From contig NZ_CP025263.1 of NCBI RefSeq assembly GCF_002843605.1, positions 2,943,501-3,007,500 on the forward strand: a DNA stretch of 64,000 bases. The letters are read 5' to 3'. Positions within the stretch are counted from its first letter, which is position 1, and each line of letters opens with the position of its first letter. Of this stretch, positions 48,236 through 56,932 are shown piece after piece. Source of the stretch: Pseudomonas sp. S09G 359 (GTDB lineage Bacteria; Pseudomonadota; Gammaproteobacteria; Pseudomonadales; Pseudomonadaceae). The translations under genes and the position numbers were made by a program. The notes under the pieces were generated by a model. It did no database searches, had not been told where the DNA came from, and worked only from the letters and a program-made list of their open reading frames with translations.

Positions 48236-49546
48236 ATGTCCAAGCCTGCACCCGTTGCCCAGGTTTCCGTTGCCGTGCCTGCGGCAAACAGCGACACCGC
48301 CAGTCGCTACTTTCAATTGATGCTGCTGGTGCTGGCCGCCGGGGCGATCTACCCGATCCTCTACCTGCGCCAGGTCTACCAGACCACCATGCTGGACGTG
48401 TTCCAGATCAACCACAGCGAGCTGGGCTACCTGTACTCCATGCTCGGCACGATTTTCTTGCTTAGCTACCTGCCCAGCGGCTGGCTGGCCGACCGTTTGC
48501 CGCCGCGTTTCCTGATCTTTTTCTCGCTGGTCGCCACCGGTGCGTTGGGCCTGTGGTACTCCAACGTGCCGTCGATGACCGGCCTGATGATCATCTTCGG
48601 TTGCTGGGGCCTCACCACCGGCCTGACGTTCTGGGCTTCGGTGCTCAAGCGCGTGAAGATGATTGCCCATCACCGCGAGCAGGGGCGGTTTTTCGGCATC
48701 CTCGATGGCGGCCGTGGTCTGGTGGAAGCCTTGCTGGCCACCGTGGCCCTGGGCCTGTTCGCCTACGCCACCGAAACCCGCAGCCAAACCGCAGCCGAAG
48801 GCTTCAAACAGGTGGTCTATCTGTACTCCTTCACCTGCATTGCCATCGGCTGCGTGCTGGTGCTGTTGAAAGACCCCAAATCCATGGCCGAGACGGCAGC
48901 GGTGGAGAAGGGTAGGTTCAACCTGTTCGCCGACCTCGCGATTTTGGTGAAAATCCCCGAGCTGTGGCTGGTCACCGCGATTGTGTTCTGCGGTTATCAC
49001 ATGTTCTGGGCGACCTACAGCTTCTCCGACTACCTGCAAGGCAGCGGCATGACCGCCGTAATGGCCGGCACCATCACCACCATCAAGCTGTGGATGCGCC
49101 CTATCGGCGGCATCGGCGGTGGCTGGCTGGGGGACAAGTTCTCGAATATCTCGGTGCTGATTGTCGCGCTGGCCCTGGTGACCTTGGCCATGGCCGGGCT
49201 GATCGTGTTCCCGGCGTTCAACAGCCTGGGCTTGCTGATTGGCACGGTGATCTTTATCGGCCTGATGACCTACGCGATTCGCGGCCTGTACTGGGCCATT
49301 CTCGACAGCTGCGACATCCCGCTGCGCATCACCGGGCTGGCGATCGGGATTGTTTCGGTGGTGGGCTACCTGCCCGACACGTTTATCCCGCTGATCAACG
49401 GCTACCTGACCGAGACCTACCCAGGCAAGGCCGGCTACAACCTGTATTTCGGCTACATCGCCTTTATCGGCGTGCTCGGCACCCTCGCGGCGCTGACCTT
49501 GCGCGCCCGAATCCAGCGTAAAAAATTCAACCAGACAGGTGCCTGA
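48236..49546 (+). CDS. MFS transporter
   Basis: A 436-residue 12-TM major facilitator. The loop 2-3 motif reads GWLADRLPPRFLI and helix 8-9 loop GGGWLGDKFSN. The N-terminus (YFQLMLLVLAAGAIYPILYL) resembles anion/organic-acid importers. ATG 48236 with GAGG 8 nt upstream is chosen over a start at 48218. The gene lies 75 bp after the aldehyde dehydrogenase and 1 bp before the enolase-superfamily gene, so it probably imports the operon's substrate. Confidence 0.9.
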   Translation: MSKPAPVAQVSVAVPAANSDTASRYFQLMLLVLAAGAIYPILYLRQVYQTTMLDVFQINHSELGYLYSMLGTIFLLSYLPSGWLADRLPPRFLIFFSLVATGALGLWYSNVPSMTGLMIIFGCWGLTTGLTFWASVLKRVKMIAHHREQGRFFGILDGGRGLVEALLATVALGLFAYATETRSQTAAEGFKQVVYLYSFTCIAIGCVLVLLKDPKSMAETAAVEKGRFNLFADLAILVKIPELWLVTAIVFCGYHMFWATYSFSDYLQGSGMTAVMAGTITTIKLWMRPIGGIGGGWLGDKFSNISVLIVALALVTLAMAGLIVFPAFNSLGLLIGTVIFIGLMTYAIRGLYWAILDSCDIPLRITGLAIGIVSVVGYLPDTFIPLINGYLTETYPGKAGYNLYFGYIAFIGVLGTLAALTLRARIQRKKFNQTGA

Positions 49547-49547
49547 G

Positions 49548-50765
49548 ATGAAAATCGTCGCCCTCGAAACTCATATCGTTGCCGTCCCGCCGCCGCACAT
49601 CGGTGGCATGTACTGGCTGTTCGTCAAGCTCAAGACCGACTGCGGCATCGAAGGTGTCGGCGAGATCTACGCCGCCACCTTCGGCCCCAAGGCCATGCTG
49701 CCGATTATTGAGGATGTGTTTGAGCGCTACCTGCTCAACCATGACCCGCACCATATCGAGCGGTTTTTCCGCCAGGCTTATTCCAGCGGTTTCACCCAAC
49801 GCCCGGACCTGACCATGATGGGCGTGGTCAGCGGCCTGGAAATGGCCTGTTGGGACATCATCGGCAAGGCCGCCAACAAGCCGGTCTATGAGCTGCTCGG
49901 CGGCAAGGTCAACGAGCGTCTGCGCTCCTACACCTACCTGTACCCGGTCAACAGTAACGGCGAGTACGACTACGACGACCCGGACCTGGCCGCCGAGTGC
50001 GCCGTCGAGAACATGAACAAAGGCTTCACCGCCGTGAAATTCGACCCCGCGGGGCCGTACACCGCGTATTCCGGCCACCAGATCTCCCTGGAAGTACTGG
50101 AACGCTGCGAAACCTTTTGCCGCAAGATCCGCGAGGCGGTGGGCGACAAGTGTGACCTGCTGTTCGGCACCCACGGGCAGATGGTGCCGTCGTCGGCGAT
50201 CCGCCTGGCCAGGCGCCTGGAAAAATACGACCCGTTGTGGTTCGAAGAGCCGGTGCCGCCGGGTCAGGAAGACGCCATGGCCCAGGTCGCGGCCAAGACC
50301 AGCATCCCGATTGCCACCGGTGAGCGGCTGACCACCAAGTACGAGTTCTTCAAGCTGCTGCAGGCCGGCGGCGCATCGATTCTGCAGATGAACGTGGCGC
50401 GCTGCGGCGGGCTGCTGGAGGCGAAGAAAATCGCCAGCATGGCCGAGGCCTACTACGCGCAAATCGCGCCGCACTTGTACAACGGCCCGATTGGCGCGGC
50501 GGCGAGTTTCCAACTGGCCACCTGCACGCCGAACTTCCTGATCCAGGAAAGCATCATGACCTGGGGCGGCTTCCACGCCGAAGTGCTGACCAAACCGTTG
50601 CAGTGGGAGGATGGCTACATCATTCCGTCCACCGAGCCGGGCCTTGGGGTGGAGCTGAACATGGACGTGGTGCGCAAGCACACGCCCTACACCGGTGAGC
50701 GCCTGCACCTGCAAATGGCGCCGACCCCGGCTGATGTCAAAGACACTTCGCCCGCCAAGGGCTAA
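49548..50765 (+). CDS. Enolase-superfamily protein (mandelate racemase / acid-sugar dehydratase type)
   Basis: A 405-residue enolase-superfamily member with a capping domain (residues 1-125) and barrel. By alignment with D-galactonate dehydratase, His209 (FGTHGQ), Glu233 (FEEPVPP), Glu259 (ATGERL) and His309 (PHLYNGPIG) occupy catalytic or metal positions at identical spacing. The first metal ligand, normally Asp, is Gly207. Lys164 (VKFDP) is present. The operon suggests dehydration of a sugar acid, but the missing Asp makes the reaction uncertain. Confidence 0.85.
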   Translation: MKIVALETHIVAVPPPHIGGMYWLFVKLKTDCGIEGVGEIYAATFGPKAMLPIIEDVFERYLLNHDPHHIERFFRQAYSSGFTQRPDLTMMGVVSGLEMACWDIIGKAANKPVYELLGGKVNERLRSYTYLYPVNSNGEYDYDDPDLAAECAVENMNKGFTAVKFDPAGPYTAYSGHQISLEVLERCETFCRKIREAVGDKCDLLFGTHGQMVPSSAIRLARRLEKYDPLWFEEPVPPGQEDAMAQVAAKTSIPIATGERLTTKYEFFKLLQAGGASILQMNVARCGGLLEAKKIASMAEAYYAQIAPHLYNGPIGAAASFQLATCTPNFLIQESIMTWGGFHAEVLTKPLQWEDGYIIPSTEPGLGVELNMDVVRKHTPYTGERLHLQMAPTPADVKDTSPAKG

Positions 50766-50792
50766 TAAAAACGACTTACGCGGTAACCGTGA

Positions 50793-52403
50793 ATGACATA
50801 CGACTACATCATCGCTGGCGCTGGCGCCGCAGGCTGCATCTTGGCCAACCGGTTGTCCGCCTCGGGCGAGTACTCGGTATTGCTGCTGGAAGCCGGCGGC
50901 AAGGACAGCTCCTGGTGGTTCAAGATTCCGGTCGGTTTCGCCAAGATGTATTACAACCCGACCTTCAACTGGATGTATTACAGCCAGCCGCAAAAGCAGC
51001 TGGCGGGGCGCGAAATCTACGCGCCTCGGGGCAAGGTGCAGGGCGGCTCGGGCTCGATCAACGCGATGATCTACGTGCGCGGCCAGGCCCATGACTTCAA
51101 TGACTGGGCGGCCAATGGCAACGACGGCTGGGGCTTCGCCGATGTGCTGCCGTACTTTCGCAAGCTGGAAAACCACCCCCTGGGCGACACCGAGTACCAC
51201 GGCGGCAGCGGCCCCATCAGCATCACGCCGATGAAGGGCCAGACCCACCCGATCTGCGATGTGTTCCTCAAGGGCTGTGAACAGCTGGGCTACGCCCATA
51301 GCGACGACTTCAACGGCCCGAATTTCGAGGGCGCCGGCCTGTACGACGTCAACACCCGCAATGGCGAACGTTGCTCCAGCAGCTTTGCGCACTTGCACCC
51401 GGCGCTGGGGCGGCCGAACCTGACCGTGGAGCTGCATGCCCTGGTCGACCGCGTGCTGTTCGATGACCAGCAACGCGCCACCGGCATTGCCGTGACCCAG
51501 CATGGCGTGGCCCGTACATTCACGGCGCGCAAGGAAGTGATCCTGTGCACTGGCGCGGTGGATACGCCGAAGCTGCTGCAACTGTCCGGTGTGGCCGACC
51601 AGCAACTGCTGGCCGAACACAACATCCCGCTGGTCAAGCACTTGCCGGCAGTGGGCGAGAACCTGCAGGACCACCTGTGCGCCAGCTACTACTACAAGGC
51701 CAATATCCCGACCTTGAATGACGAACTCAGCTCGTTGTTCGGCCAGTTGAAACTCGGCCTCAAGTACCTGCTGACCCGCAAGGGCGCGCTGGCCATGAGC
51801 GTCAACCAGGCCGGCGGGTTCTTTCGCGGCAATGCTGAACAAACCGATCCGAACCTGCAGCTGTACTTCAACCCGCTGTCGTACCAGATCCCGAAAAACA
51901 ACAAGGCCAGCCTCAAGCCCGAGCCGTATTCCGGCTTCCTGCTGTGCTTCAACCCGTGCCGCCCCACCAGCCGTGGCACGGTGCGCATCGCCTCGAAAAA
52001 CCCGCGTGATGCCGCGCTGATCGACCCCAACTACCTGAGCACCGAAAAGGACATCGACGAGGTGATCCAGGGCAGCCGGCTGATGCGCAAGATCATGCAG
52101 GCCCCGGCCCTCAAAGGGGTCACCGTGGCCGAGGTATTGCCGGGCGCAGCGGTGCAGACCGATGAGCAGATGCTGCAATACTTCCGTGAAAACAGCGGCT
52201 CCATCTACCACCTGTGCGGCTCCTGCGCCATGGGCTCGGACCCGCAAGTGTCGGTGGTGGACAAGCGCCTCAAGGTGCATGGGCTGGTGGGGCTGCGCAT
52301 TGTCGATGCGTCGATCTTCCCCAACGTGACCTCGGGTAATACCCATGCGGCGGTGTTGATGGTGGCAGAGAAGGGGGCCGACCTGATCCTGCAGGATGCT
52401 TGA
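50793..52403 (+). CDS. GMC-family FAD-dependent oxidoreductase (choline-dehydrogenase-like)
   Basis: A 536-residue flavoprotein. The FAD-binding motif is at the N-terminus (YIIAGAGAAGCILANRL ... LLLEAGG). GMC signature 1 reads GKVQGGSGSINAMIYVRG and signature 2 reads GAVDTPKLLQLSGV. The active-site regions are YHLCGSCAMGSD (His) and NTHAAVLMVAEKGADLI. No signal peptide. Last gene of the catabolic operon; probably oxidises an alcohol or polyol. Ribosome-binding site before ATG 50793 is weak. Confidence 0.92.
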   Translation: MTYDYIIAGAGAAGCILANRLSASGEYSVLLLEAGGKDSSWWFKIPVGFAKMYYNPTFNWMYYSQPQKQLAGREIYAPRGKVQGGSGSINAMIYVRGQAHDFNDWAANGNDGWGFADVLPYFRKLENHPLGDTEYHGGSGPISITPMKGQTHPICDVFLKGCEQLGYAHSDDFNGPNFEGAGLYDVNTRNGERCSSSFAHLHPALGRPNLTVELHALVDRVLFDDQQRATGIAVTQHGVARTFTARKEVILCTGAVDTPKLLQLSGVADQQLLAEHNIPLVKHLPAVGENLQDHLCASYYYKANIPTLNDELSSLFGQLKLGLKYLLTRKGALAMSVNQAGGFFRGNAEQTDPNLQLYFNPLSYQIPKNNKASLKPEPYSGFLLCFNPCRPTSRGTVRIASKNPRDAALIDPNYLSTEKDIDEVIQGSRLMRKIMQAPALKGVTVAEVLPGAAVQTDEQMLQYFRENSGSIYHLCGSCAMGSDPQVSVVDKRLKVHGLVGLRIVDASIFPNVTSGNTHAAVLMVAEKGADLILQDA

Positions 52404-52416
52404 CGTTCAAGAACGT

Positions 52417-52437
52417 GCCAGCGATTGTTTCGCTGGC
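52417..52437. terminator. Hairpin between convergent genes
   Basis: GCCAGCGA and TCGCTGGC form an 8-bp stem with a 5-nt loop, between the GMC gene stop and the convergent PLP-enzyme gene stop. There is no T-run on either side, so it is at best an imperfect intrinsic terminator. Confidence 0.45.
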
Positions 52438-52450
52438 GTTGCAACGTCGG

Positions 52451-53554
52451 TTACCAGCCGCGTAACCGCTCCCATACCTGCACGTCATCGGTTGGCAAAA
52501 CAGCGTTGTAGCTGCCGAACTGTGCCCCCGTTGCACAGGCATGGTTGGGCAGAATCCGCAGGCGAGTGCCGAGGGGGAATTGCGCGACCACATCCACGCC
52601 GGGTTGATTGAAGCGCGCCACGCCATGCTCCTGGTTGGCGCTGCGGAGCAACAACCCATCGATCACTGCACCCTGTTCATCACACACCTGGCCATAACCG
52701 AAGTCCTGCTTTTGTGACTGGGTGCCGCGATCGCGGCTCATGGCCATCCAACCGGCGTCGGTGATGATCCAGCCTTTTTCCGCCTGGTGGCCGATCACGC
52801 TGGTCAGCACGCTCAAGGCCAGTTCATCGGTTTGGCAGACGCCGATGTTGTGCATCACCAGGTCGAAGAAGACATACACGCCGGCGCGCAATTCGGTGAC
52901 ACCTTCCAGGCTCACCGCCGACAGCGCGGTGGGCGTGGAGCCGACACTCACGTGGGCGCAGGGCAGGCCGGCGGCGCGAATACGCTCAGCCGCCTCGACG
53001 CAGCGCGCGCGCTCCTGTTCGGCGATGGCCTGCAAGGCTTCGGGGGTGTCCAGGCCGTAGCTTTCGCCGGCATGGGTCAACACGCCGGTGAGGTTGTCGC
53101 CCAGCCGGCGGGCGATCTCCAGCAGCACCGGATCATGGGGCTTGACCCCAGAACGGTGCCCGTCGCAGTCGATCTCGATCATCACCGCAAAGGTCTCGCC
53201 TTGCAGGCGGCCAAACTCGACGATGGCCTGGGCGCCGGCGAGGCTGTCGGTGACCAGCGTCAACGCGCAGCCGCGGCGGCGCAGCGCGAGGGCCTGGGGT
53301 AATTTATGCGGGGCCATGGCCACGGCGTAGAGGATGTCGAGGATGCCCAGGTCGAAGAAGTACTCGGCTTCCTTCAGCGTCGAAACCGTGATGCCACGCG
53401 CACCCGCAGCGGTTTGCGCGGCTACGACCTGGGCACACTTGTGGGTTTTGACATGGGGGCGCAGGCACACGCCCAAGTCGTCGGCACGTTGTTGCATGCG
53501 CTGGATATTGCGCTGCATTTTTACCACGTCAATCAGTACGGCTGGGGTGTCCAT
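52451..53554 (-). CDS. DSD1-family PLP enzyme (D-threo-3-hydroxyaspartate dehydratase / D-serine dehydratase / aldolase type)
   Basis: A 367-residue fold-type III (alanine-racemase-like) PLP enzyme. The PLP-Lys lies in LRPHVKTHK near residue 37. The zinc-binding pair typical of this family is in LPNHACATG near the C-terminus. Family members act on D-threonine, D-serine or D-3-hydroxyaspartate; the last is favoured here because of the neighbouring hydroxyaspartate ammonia-lyase-like gene. ATG 53554 has GGAG 8 nt upstream. Divergent from the DauR-like regulator. Confidence 0.9.
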   Translation of the reverse strand: MDTPAVLIDVVKMQRNIQRMQQRADDLGVCLRPHVKTHKCAQVVAAQTAAGARGITVSTLKEAEYFFDLGILDILYAVAMAPHKLPQALALRRRGCALTLVTDSLAGAQAIVEFGRLQGETFAVMIEIDCDGHRSGVKPHDPVLLEIARRLGDNLTGVLTHAGESYGLDTPEALQAIAEQERARCVEAAERIRAAGLPCAHVSVGSTPTALSAVSLEGVTELRAGVYVFFDLVMHNIGVCQTDELALSVLTSVIGHQAEKGWIITDAGWMAMSRDRGTQSQKQDFGYGQVCDEQGAVIDGLLLRSANQEHGVARFNQPGVDVVAQFPLGTRLRILPNHACATGAQFGSYNAVLPTDDVQVWERLRGW

Positions 53555-53624
53555 GGTGCGGGCTCCACAATGAGGGGCAGGGCGAAAATTGACGCCCTGT
53601 CCAGGACTGGATATGTTGTCTTGC

Positions 53625-54251
53625 ATGAAAAACACCTCTCCCGAAGAAACCCACCTGATCAGCCAGCTCGAACAGATCGCCGAAGGCTTGAGCAAAACCT
53701 TCAGCCCGTTCTGCGAAGTGGTGCTGCACGATTTACGCGACCCGCAGCACGCGATCCTGGCCATCCACAACAACCTCTCGGGCCGCCAGCCCGGTGACCC
53801 TGCCACCGAGCTGGGCCTGGCGCGCATCGCCGACCCGGACTACCCGCAGGTGATTGCCAATTACCAGAACCAGTTCGCCGATGGGCGCCAGGTCAAGAGC
53901 ACCTCAATCGGCATCAAGGACGCCAGCGGCCAGTACGTCGCCGCCTTGTGCATGAACGTCGACCTCTCCTTGTTTCGTGGCCTGCAGGGCCTGCTGGAGC
54001 AATTCGGTTCGCTTAGCGGCGACACGCCTGGTGAGTCGCTGGACCCCTCCGGCGCGGACGCCATCCGCGCGCGCATCGATCAGTTCGCCGCGCGCCTGGC
54101 CACCACGCCGCGTGCGCTCAAGACCGCGGATCGGCGGGTGCTGCTGCAAGAACTCAAAGACTCGGGCTGCATGGACGTGCGCCGGGCGATGGAAACTGTG
54201 GCGTCGCACTTGGGCGTGTCGCGCGCGGCGGTCTACACCTACGCCAAATAA
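53625..54251 (+). CDS. YheO/DauR-type transcriptional regulator
   Basis: A 208-residue cytosolic regulator. The N-terminal PAS-like YheO domain starts LEQIAEGLSKTFSPFCEVVLHD and includes ATELGLARIADPDY. A C-terminal HTH reads MDVRRAMETVASHLGVSRAAVYTYAK (positions about 183-208). DauR, the best known member, represses D-arginine catabolism. In-frame ATGs at 53613 and 53625 are both possible. Divergent from the DSD1-type gene and overlapping the ridA-like gene 3' end by 13 bp, so it probably controls the local hydroxy-/D-amino-acid genes. Confidence 0.88.
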   Translation: MKNTSPEETHLISQLEQIAEGLSKTFSPFCEVVLHDLRDPQHAILAIHNNLSGRQPGDPATELGLARIADPDYPQVIANYQNQFADGRQVKSTSIGIKDASGQYVAALCMNVDLSLFRGLQGLLEQFGSLSGDTPGESLDPSGADAIRARIDQFAARLATTPRALKTADRRVLLQELKDSGCMDVRRAMETVASHLGVSRAAVYTYAK

Positions 54252-54619
54252 CGCGCCACGGCTTCAATCTCCACCTGATAACCGTGGTGCAGCTCGGGCA
54301 CTGGCACCACCGCGCGGGCAGGGCGATGCTCGCCCAGCGCGGCCGCATAGACCTGGTCGAATGCTGGCCAGTGCTGAACGCCGACCACATACACGGTGAC
54401 CTTCACCAGATCCTCCGGCGTGCCGCCGGCGGCCGTTAGAATCGCCAGCAGATTCGCCAGCGCCAGCCGGGCTTGCTCGGCAAACGGCGCCGACGGGTTA
54501 TGCCGCCCATCTGCGCTCACCGGTAGCTGCCCGGAGATATACAACGTGCCTGCGTGGCCGATTGCCTGGGCGTAATGGCCGGCGGGCGTGGCTGCCGTGG
54601 GGGTGTGGATGACGTTCAT
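54239..54619 (-). CDS. RidA-family enamine/imine deaminase
   Basis: A 126-residue RidA/YjgF trimer-forming protein. The N-terminus (YAQAIGHAGTLYISGQLPV) and C-terminal ARAVVPVPELHHGYQVEIEAVA follow the family, with the substrate-carboxylate Arg in RAVV and Glu at the C-terminus. RidA hydrolyses reactive enamines released by PLP dehydratases. It overlaps the dehydratase gene by 4 bp, a direct functional link. Confidence 0.92.
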   Translation of the reverse strand: MNVIHTPTAATPAGHYAQAIGHAGTLYISGQLPVSADGRHNPSAPFAEQARLALANLLAILTAAGGTPEDLVKVTVYVVGVQHWPAFDQVYAAALGEHRPARAVVPVPELHHGYQVEIEAVARYLA

Positions 54620-55581
54620 GAGGCCTCGCTGAGCAGGGTGGTGTACTTGTCGATATCCACATTGCCGCCGGTGACGATAATTCCCACACGTTGGCCCTTG
54701 AAGTGCTGGCCCAGTCGACGCAACGCCGCCAGGCCCAGGCAGCCGGTCGGCTCCACCACCAGCTTCATGCGTTGCATGAAGAACTGCATTGTGGCCACCA
54801 ACTCGGCATCCGACACGGTGAGGATATCGGTGACCAGGTCGCGGATGATCGGGAAGGTGTAGCTGCCCAAGTGCTGGGTCTGGGCGCCGTCGGCAATGGT
54901 TACCGGGGTGTCGATATGCACAATGCTGCCGGTACGCAGCGACTGCTGGCCGTCATTGCCGGCCTCGGGCTCGACGCCAAACAGCTGGCACTGCGGCGCC
55001 AGTGCACGGGTGGAGAGCGCCGTGCCCGAGAGCATGCCACCGCCGCCGAGGCCGACGAACAAGGCATCAAGGGGGCCGGTGAACTCAAGCAGTTCCTTGG
55101 CGGCGGTGCCTTGCCCGGCGAGGATGTGGGGGTGATCGTAGGGGGGAATCAGGGTCATGCCGTGTTCACTGGCCAGGGTGCGGCCGATTTGCTCGCGGTC
55201 TTGGGTGAACCGGTCATACAGCACCACGCTGGCGCCGTATTCGCGGGTGGCCGCGACCTTGGCGGCGGGTGCATCGGTGGGCATCACGATGGTCGCCGGT
55301 ATGTCCAGCAAACGCGCTGCCAGAGCGATGCCCTGGGCATGGTTGCCGGATGAAAAGGCCACCACCCCTGCCTTGCGCTGCAATGCGTCAAACTGCGACA
55401 GCGCATTGAAAGCACCGCGAAACTTGAACGAACCGGCGCGTTGCAGGTTCTCGCATTTGATAAATACCTGTGCGCCCGTTTCGGCGTCGAGGGTACGTGA
55501 GGTGAAAACCGGTGTCCGGTGCGCAACCCCTTCTAGGCGTTCGGCGGCGGCGATGACATCAGGGTAGGTAGGCAATTGCAT
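54616..55581 (-). CDS. Threonine/serine dehydratase family, threo-3-hydroxyaspartate ammonia-lyase-like
   Basis: A 321-residue fold-type II PLP enzyme. PLP-Lys is in GSFKFRGAFNAL (near residue 53), with SSGNHAQG as the substrate loop and the phosphate-binding GLGGGGMLSG. Single-domain length without an ACT domain fits serine racemase/hydroxyaspartate ammonia-lyase rather than biosynthetic IlvA. The start at 55581 has GAGG 9 nt upstream; the one at 55602 lies inside the operator palindrome. Cotranscribed with ridA. Confidence 0.88.
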   Translation of the reverse strand: MQLPTYPDVIAAAERLEGVAHRTPVFTSRTLDAETGAQVFIKCENLQRAGSFKFRGAFNALSQFDALQRKAGVVAFSSGNHAQGIALAARLLDIPATIVMPTDAPAAKVAATREYGASVVLYDRFTQDREQIGRTLASEHGMTLIPPYDHPHILAGQGTAAKELLEFTGPLDALFVGLGGGGMLSGTALSTRALAPQCQLFGVEPEAGNDGQQSLRTGSIVHIDTPVTIADGAQTQHLGSYTFPIIRDLVTDILTVSDAELVATMQFFMQRMKLVVEPTGCLGLAALRRLGQHFKGQRVGIIVTGGNVDIDKYTTLLSEAS

Positions 55582-55602
55582 GGGGGCGGGCCTCGTGTGC
55601 AT

Positions 55603-55623
55603 TTATGGATAAAATATCCATAA
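55603..55623. promoter_or_regulatory. Perfect operator-like palindrome
   Basis: TTATGGATA and TATCCATAA form 9-bp perfect arms around a 3-bp centre. It lies 22 bp upstream of the dehydratase start and 80 bp from the divergent hexapeptide-protein gene. Length and symmetry suit a GntR/FadR-like or similar dimeric repressor encoded elsewhere. Confidence 0.65.
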
Positions 55624-55703
55624 CAAGACAAATAGTAAAGGTGCGTTTGCGCGCGCCGGCATGCTAGCGTTTTCAATTTCCCTGAACTCCAGAGGGTTCG
55701 ACA

Positions 55704-56321
55704 GTGATCCGACTGACCGACTACATCGCCGACATCTCCCAATCCCCGCTGGCGCCCTGGGTTGACCTGGCCCCCTGGGCGCTGGTCAGCCAGGCCCCGG
55801 CGGTGGTTCGCCAGTTGCTCGCGCAACTGCCTGCCGACGACTACCTCATCGAGAATGAAATCGCCGTCCACCGTAACGCCACGGTCGAGCCCGGCGCGTT
55901 GTTGAAGGGGCCATTGATCATCGGTGCCGAGTGTTTTATCGCCAGCGGCGCTTTGCTGCGCGGTGGTTGCTGGGTGGACGCGCACTGCATCATCGGCCCG
56001 GGGGCGGAGTTGAAAACCACGTTTATGTTCAGTGGCAGCAAGCTGGCGCACTTCAACTTTGTCGGCGACTCGGTGCTGGGCCACGGTATCAACCTGGAGG
56101 CGGGCAGCATCGTCGCCAACTACCGCAATGAGCGCGTGGACAAGGAAGTGTTGGTGCGGGTTGACGGGGTATTGCAACGCACCGGTTGCGACAAATTTGG
56201 CGCGTTGCTCGGCGACCAGAGCCGGATTGGCGCCAATGCAGTGCTGGCACCGGGGGCAGTGTTGGCGCCTGCCAGTGTGGTAGGGCGCGGGCAGGTGTTC
56301 GACGCAGAGGTATCCGCTTAG
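55704..56321 (+). CDS. Left-handed beta-helix (hexapeptide) acyltransferase-like protein
   Basis: A 205-residue protein with hexapeptide repeats in the middle and C-terminal regions (VEPGALLKGPLIIGAECFIASG, IGANAVLAPGAVLAP), the LbetaH fold of LpxA/GlmU-type enzymes. It starts with GTG at 55704 (AGAGGG 8 nt upstream). No full enzyme family can be assigned; it resembles the LbetaH half of nucleotidyltransferase/acyltransferase proteins. Divergent from the dehydratase across the palindrome. Confidence 0.75.
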   Translation: MIRLTDYIADISQSPLAPWVDLAPWALVSQAPAVVRQLLAQLPADDYLIENEIAVHRNATVEPGALLKGPLIIGAECFIASGALLRGGCWVDAHCIIGPGAELKTTFMFSGSKLAHFNFVGDSVLGHGINLEAGSIVANYRNERVDKEVLVRVDGVLQRTGCDKFGALLGDQSRIGANAVLAPGAVLAPASVVGRGQVFDAEVSA

Positions 56322-56364
56322 ACGCAATGTTGAAAAGATCATGGTGTCGCGGCAGGATATTAAA

Positions 56365-56383
56365 TAGAATGAATCTCATTTGA
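56365..56383 (+). promoter_or_regulatory. Fur-box-like site upstream of the ECF sigma factor gene
   Basis: TAGAATGAATCTCATTTGA matches the Fur consensus at about 11 of 19 positions, with AATGA and TCATT in the expected inverted arrangement. It lies 31-49 bp before the sigma-factor ATG. Confidence 0.55.
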
Positions 56384-56413
56384 GACTCACTCGCGCCGCG
56401 CAGGTTGCTTGCC

Positions 56414-56932
56414 ATGAATGATGCCGTTGTCACGACCCACGCCCCCGAGCTGACCCTGTCGAGCCTGTACCATGACCATCGCAGCTGGCTGGAAAACTGG
56501 CTGCGGCGGCGCCTGGGTAATGCCTGGGATGCGGCAGACCTGAGCCAGGATACGTTCTTGCGGGTGCTGGCCAGTGCCCAGCCGCTTGCGCAGATGCAGG
56601 AACCGCGGGCGTACCTGGTCACCGTCGGCAAGCGCTTGCTGGTGAATTTCCACCAGCGGCGCAGCCTCGAACAGGCCTACCTGAATGCCCTGGCCAGCCT
56701 GCCCGAGGCCAGTGTGCCGTCGCCCGAACAGCGTTGGCTGGTGCTGGAAACCCTGCAGGCCCTGGATGAGTTGCTCGATGGCCTGCCGGTGTCTGTACGC
56801 CGCGCCTTTCTATTGAGCCAGCTGGAAGGGTTGGGGTATCGCGATATCGCCGAGCGCCTCCGCGTCTGCGAGCGCACCGTGAAACGCTACATGGCCCAGG
56901 CCTACGAACATCTCTTGCTGGTGGACCTGTGA
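56414..56932 (+). CDS. FecI-type ECF sigma factor
   Basis: A 172-residue extracytoplasmic-function sigma factor. Region 2 (residues about 20-85: DAADLSQDTFLRVLAS, AYLVTVGKRLLVNFHQRR) and region 4 (LEGLGYRDIAERLRVCERTVKRYMAQAYEHL) are intact. The family of FecI/PvdS-like sigma factors directs transcription of TonB receptor genes. Start codon overlap GTGA couples it to the FecR gene. Confidence 0.93.
   Translation: MNDAVVTTHAPELTLSSLYHDHRSWLENWLRRRLGNAWDAADLSQDTFLRVLASAQPLAQMQEPRAYLVTVGKRLLVNFHQRRSLEQAYLNALASLPEASVPSPEQRWLVLETLQALDELLDGLPVSVRRAFLLSQLEGLGYRDIAERLRVCERTVKRYMAQAYEHLLLVDL

Noticed and set aside
49527..52346. Minus-strand open frame of 939 codons
   Set aside because: It lies antisense to the enolase-superfamily and GMC genes, both of which have clear family motifs. 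It arises from GC-rich third positions and is rich in Arg, His and Gly without any domain.
55603..55623. Transcription terminator reading of the palindrome
   Set aside because: The stem is AT-rich, has a 3-nt centre and lies just before a start codon, so an operator is more plausible.
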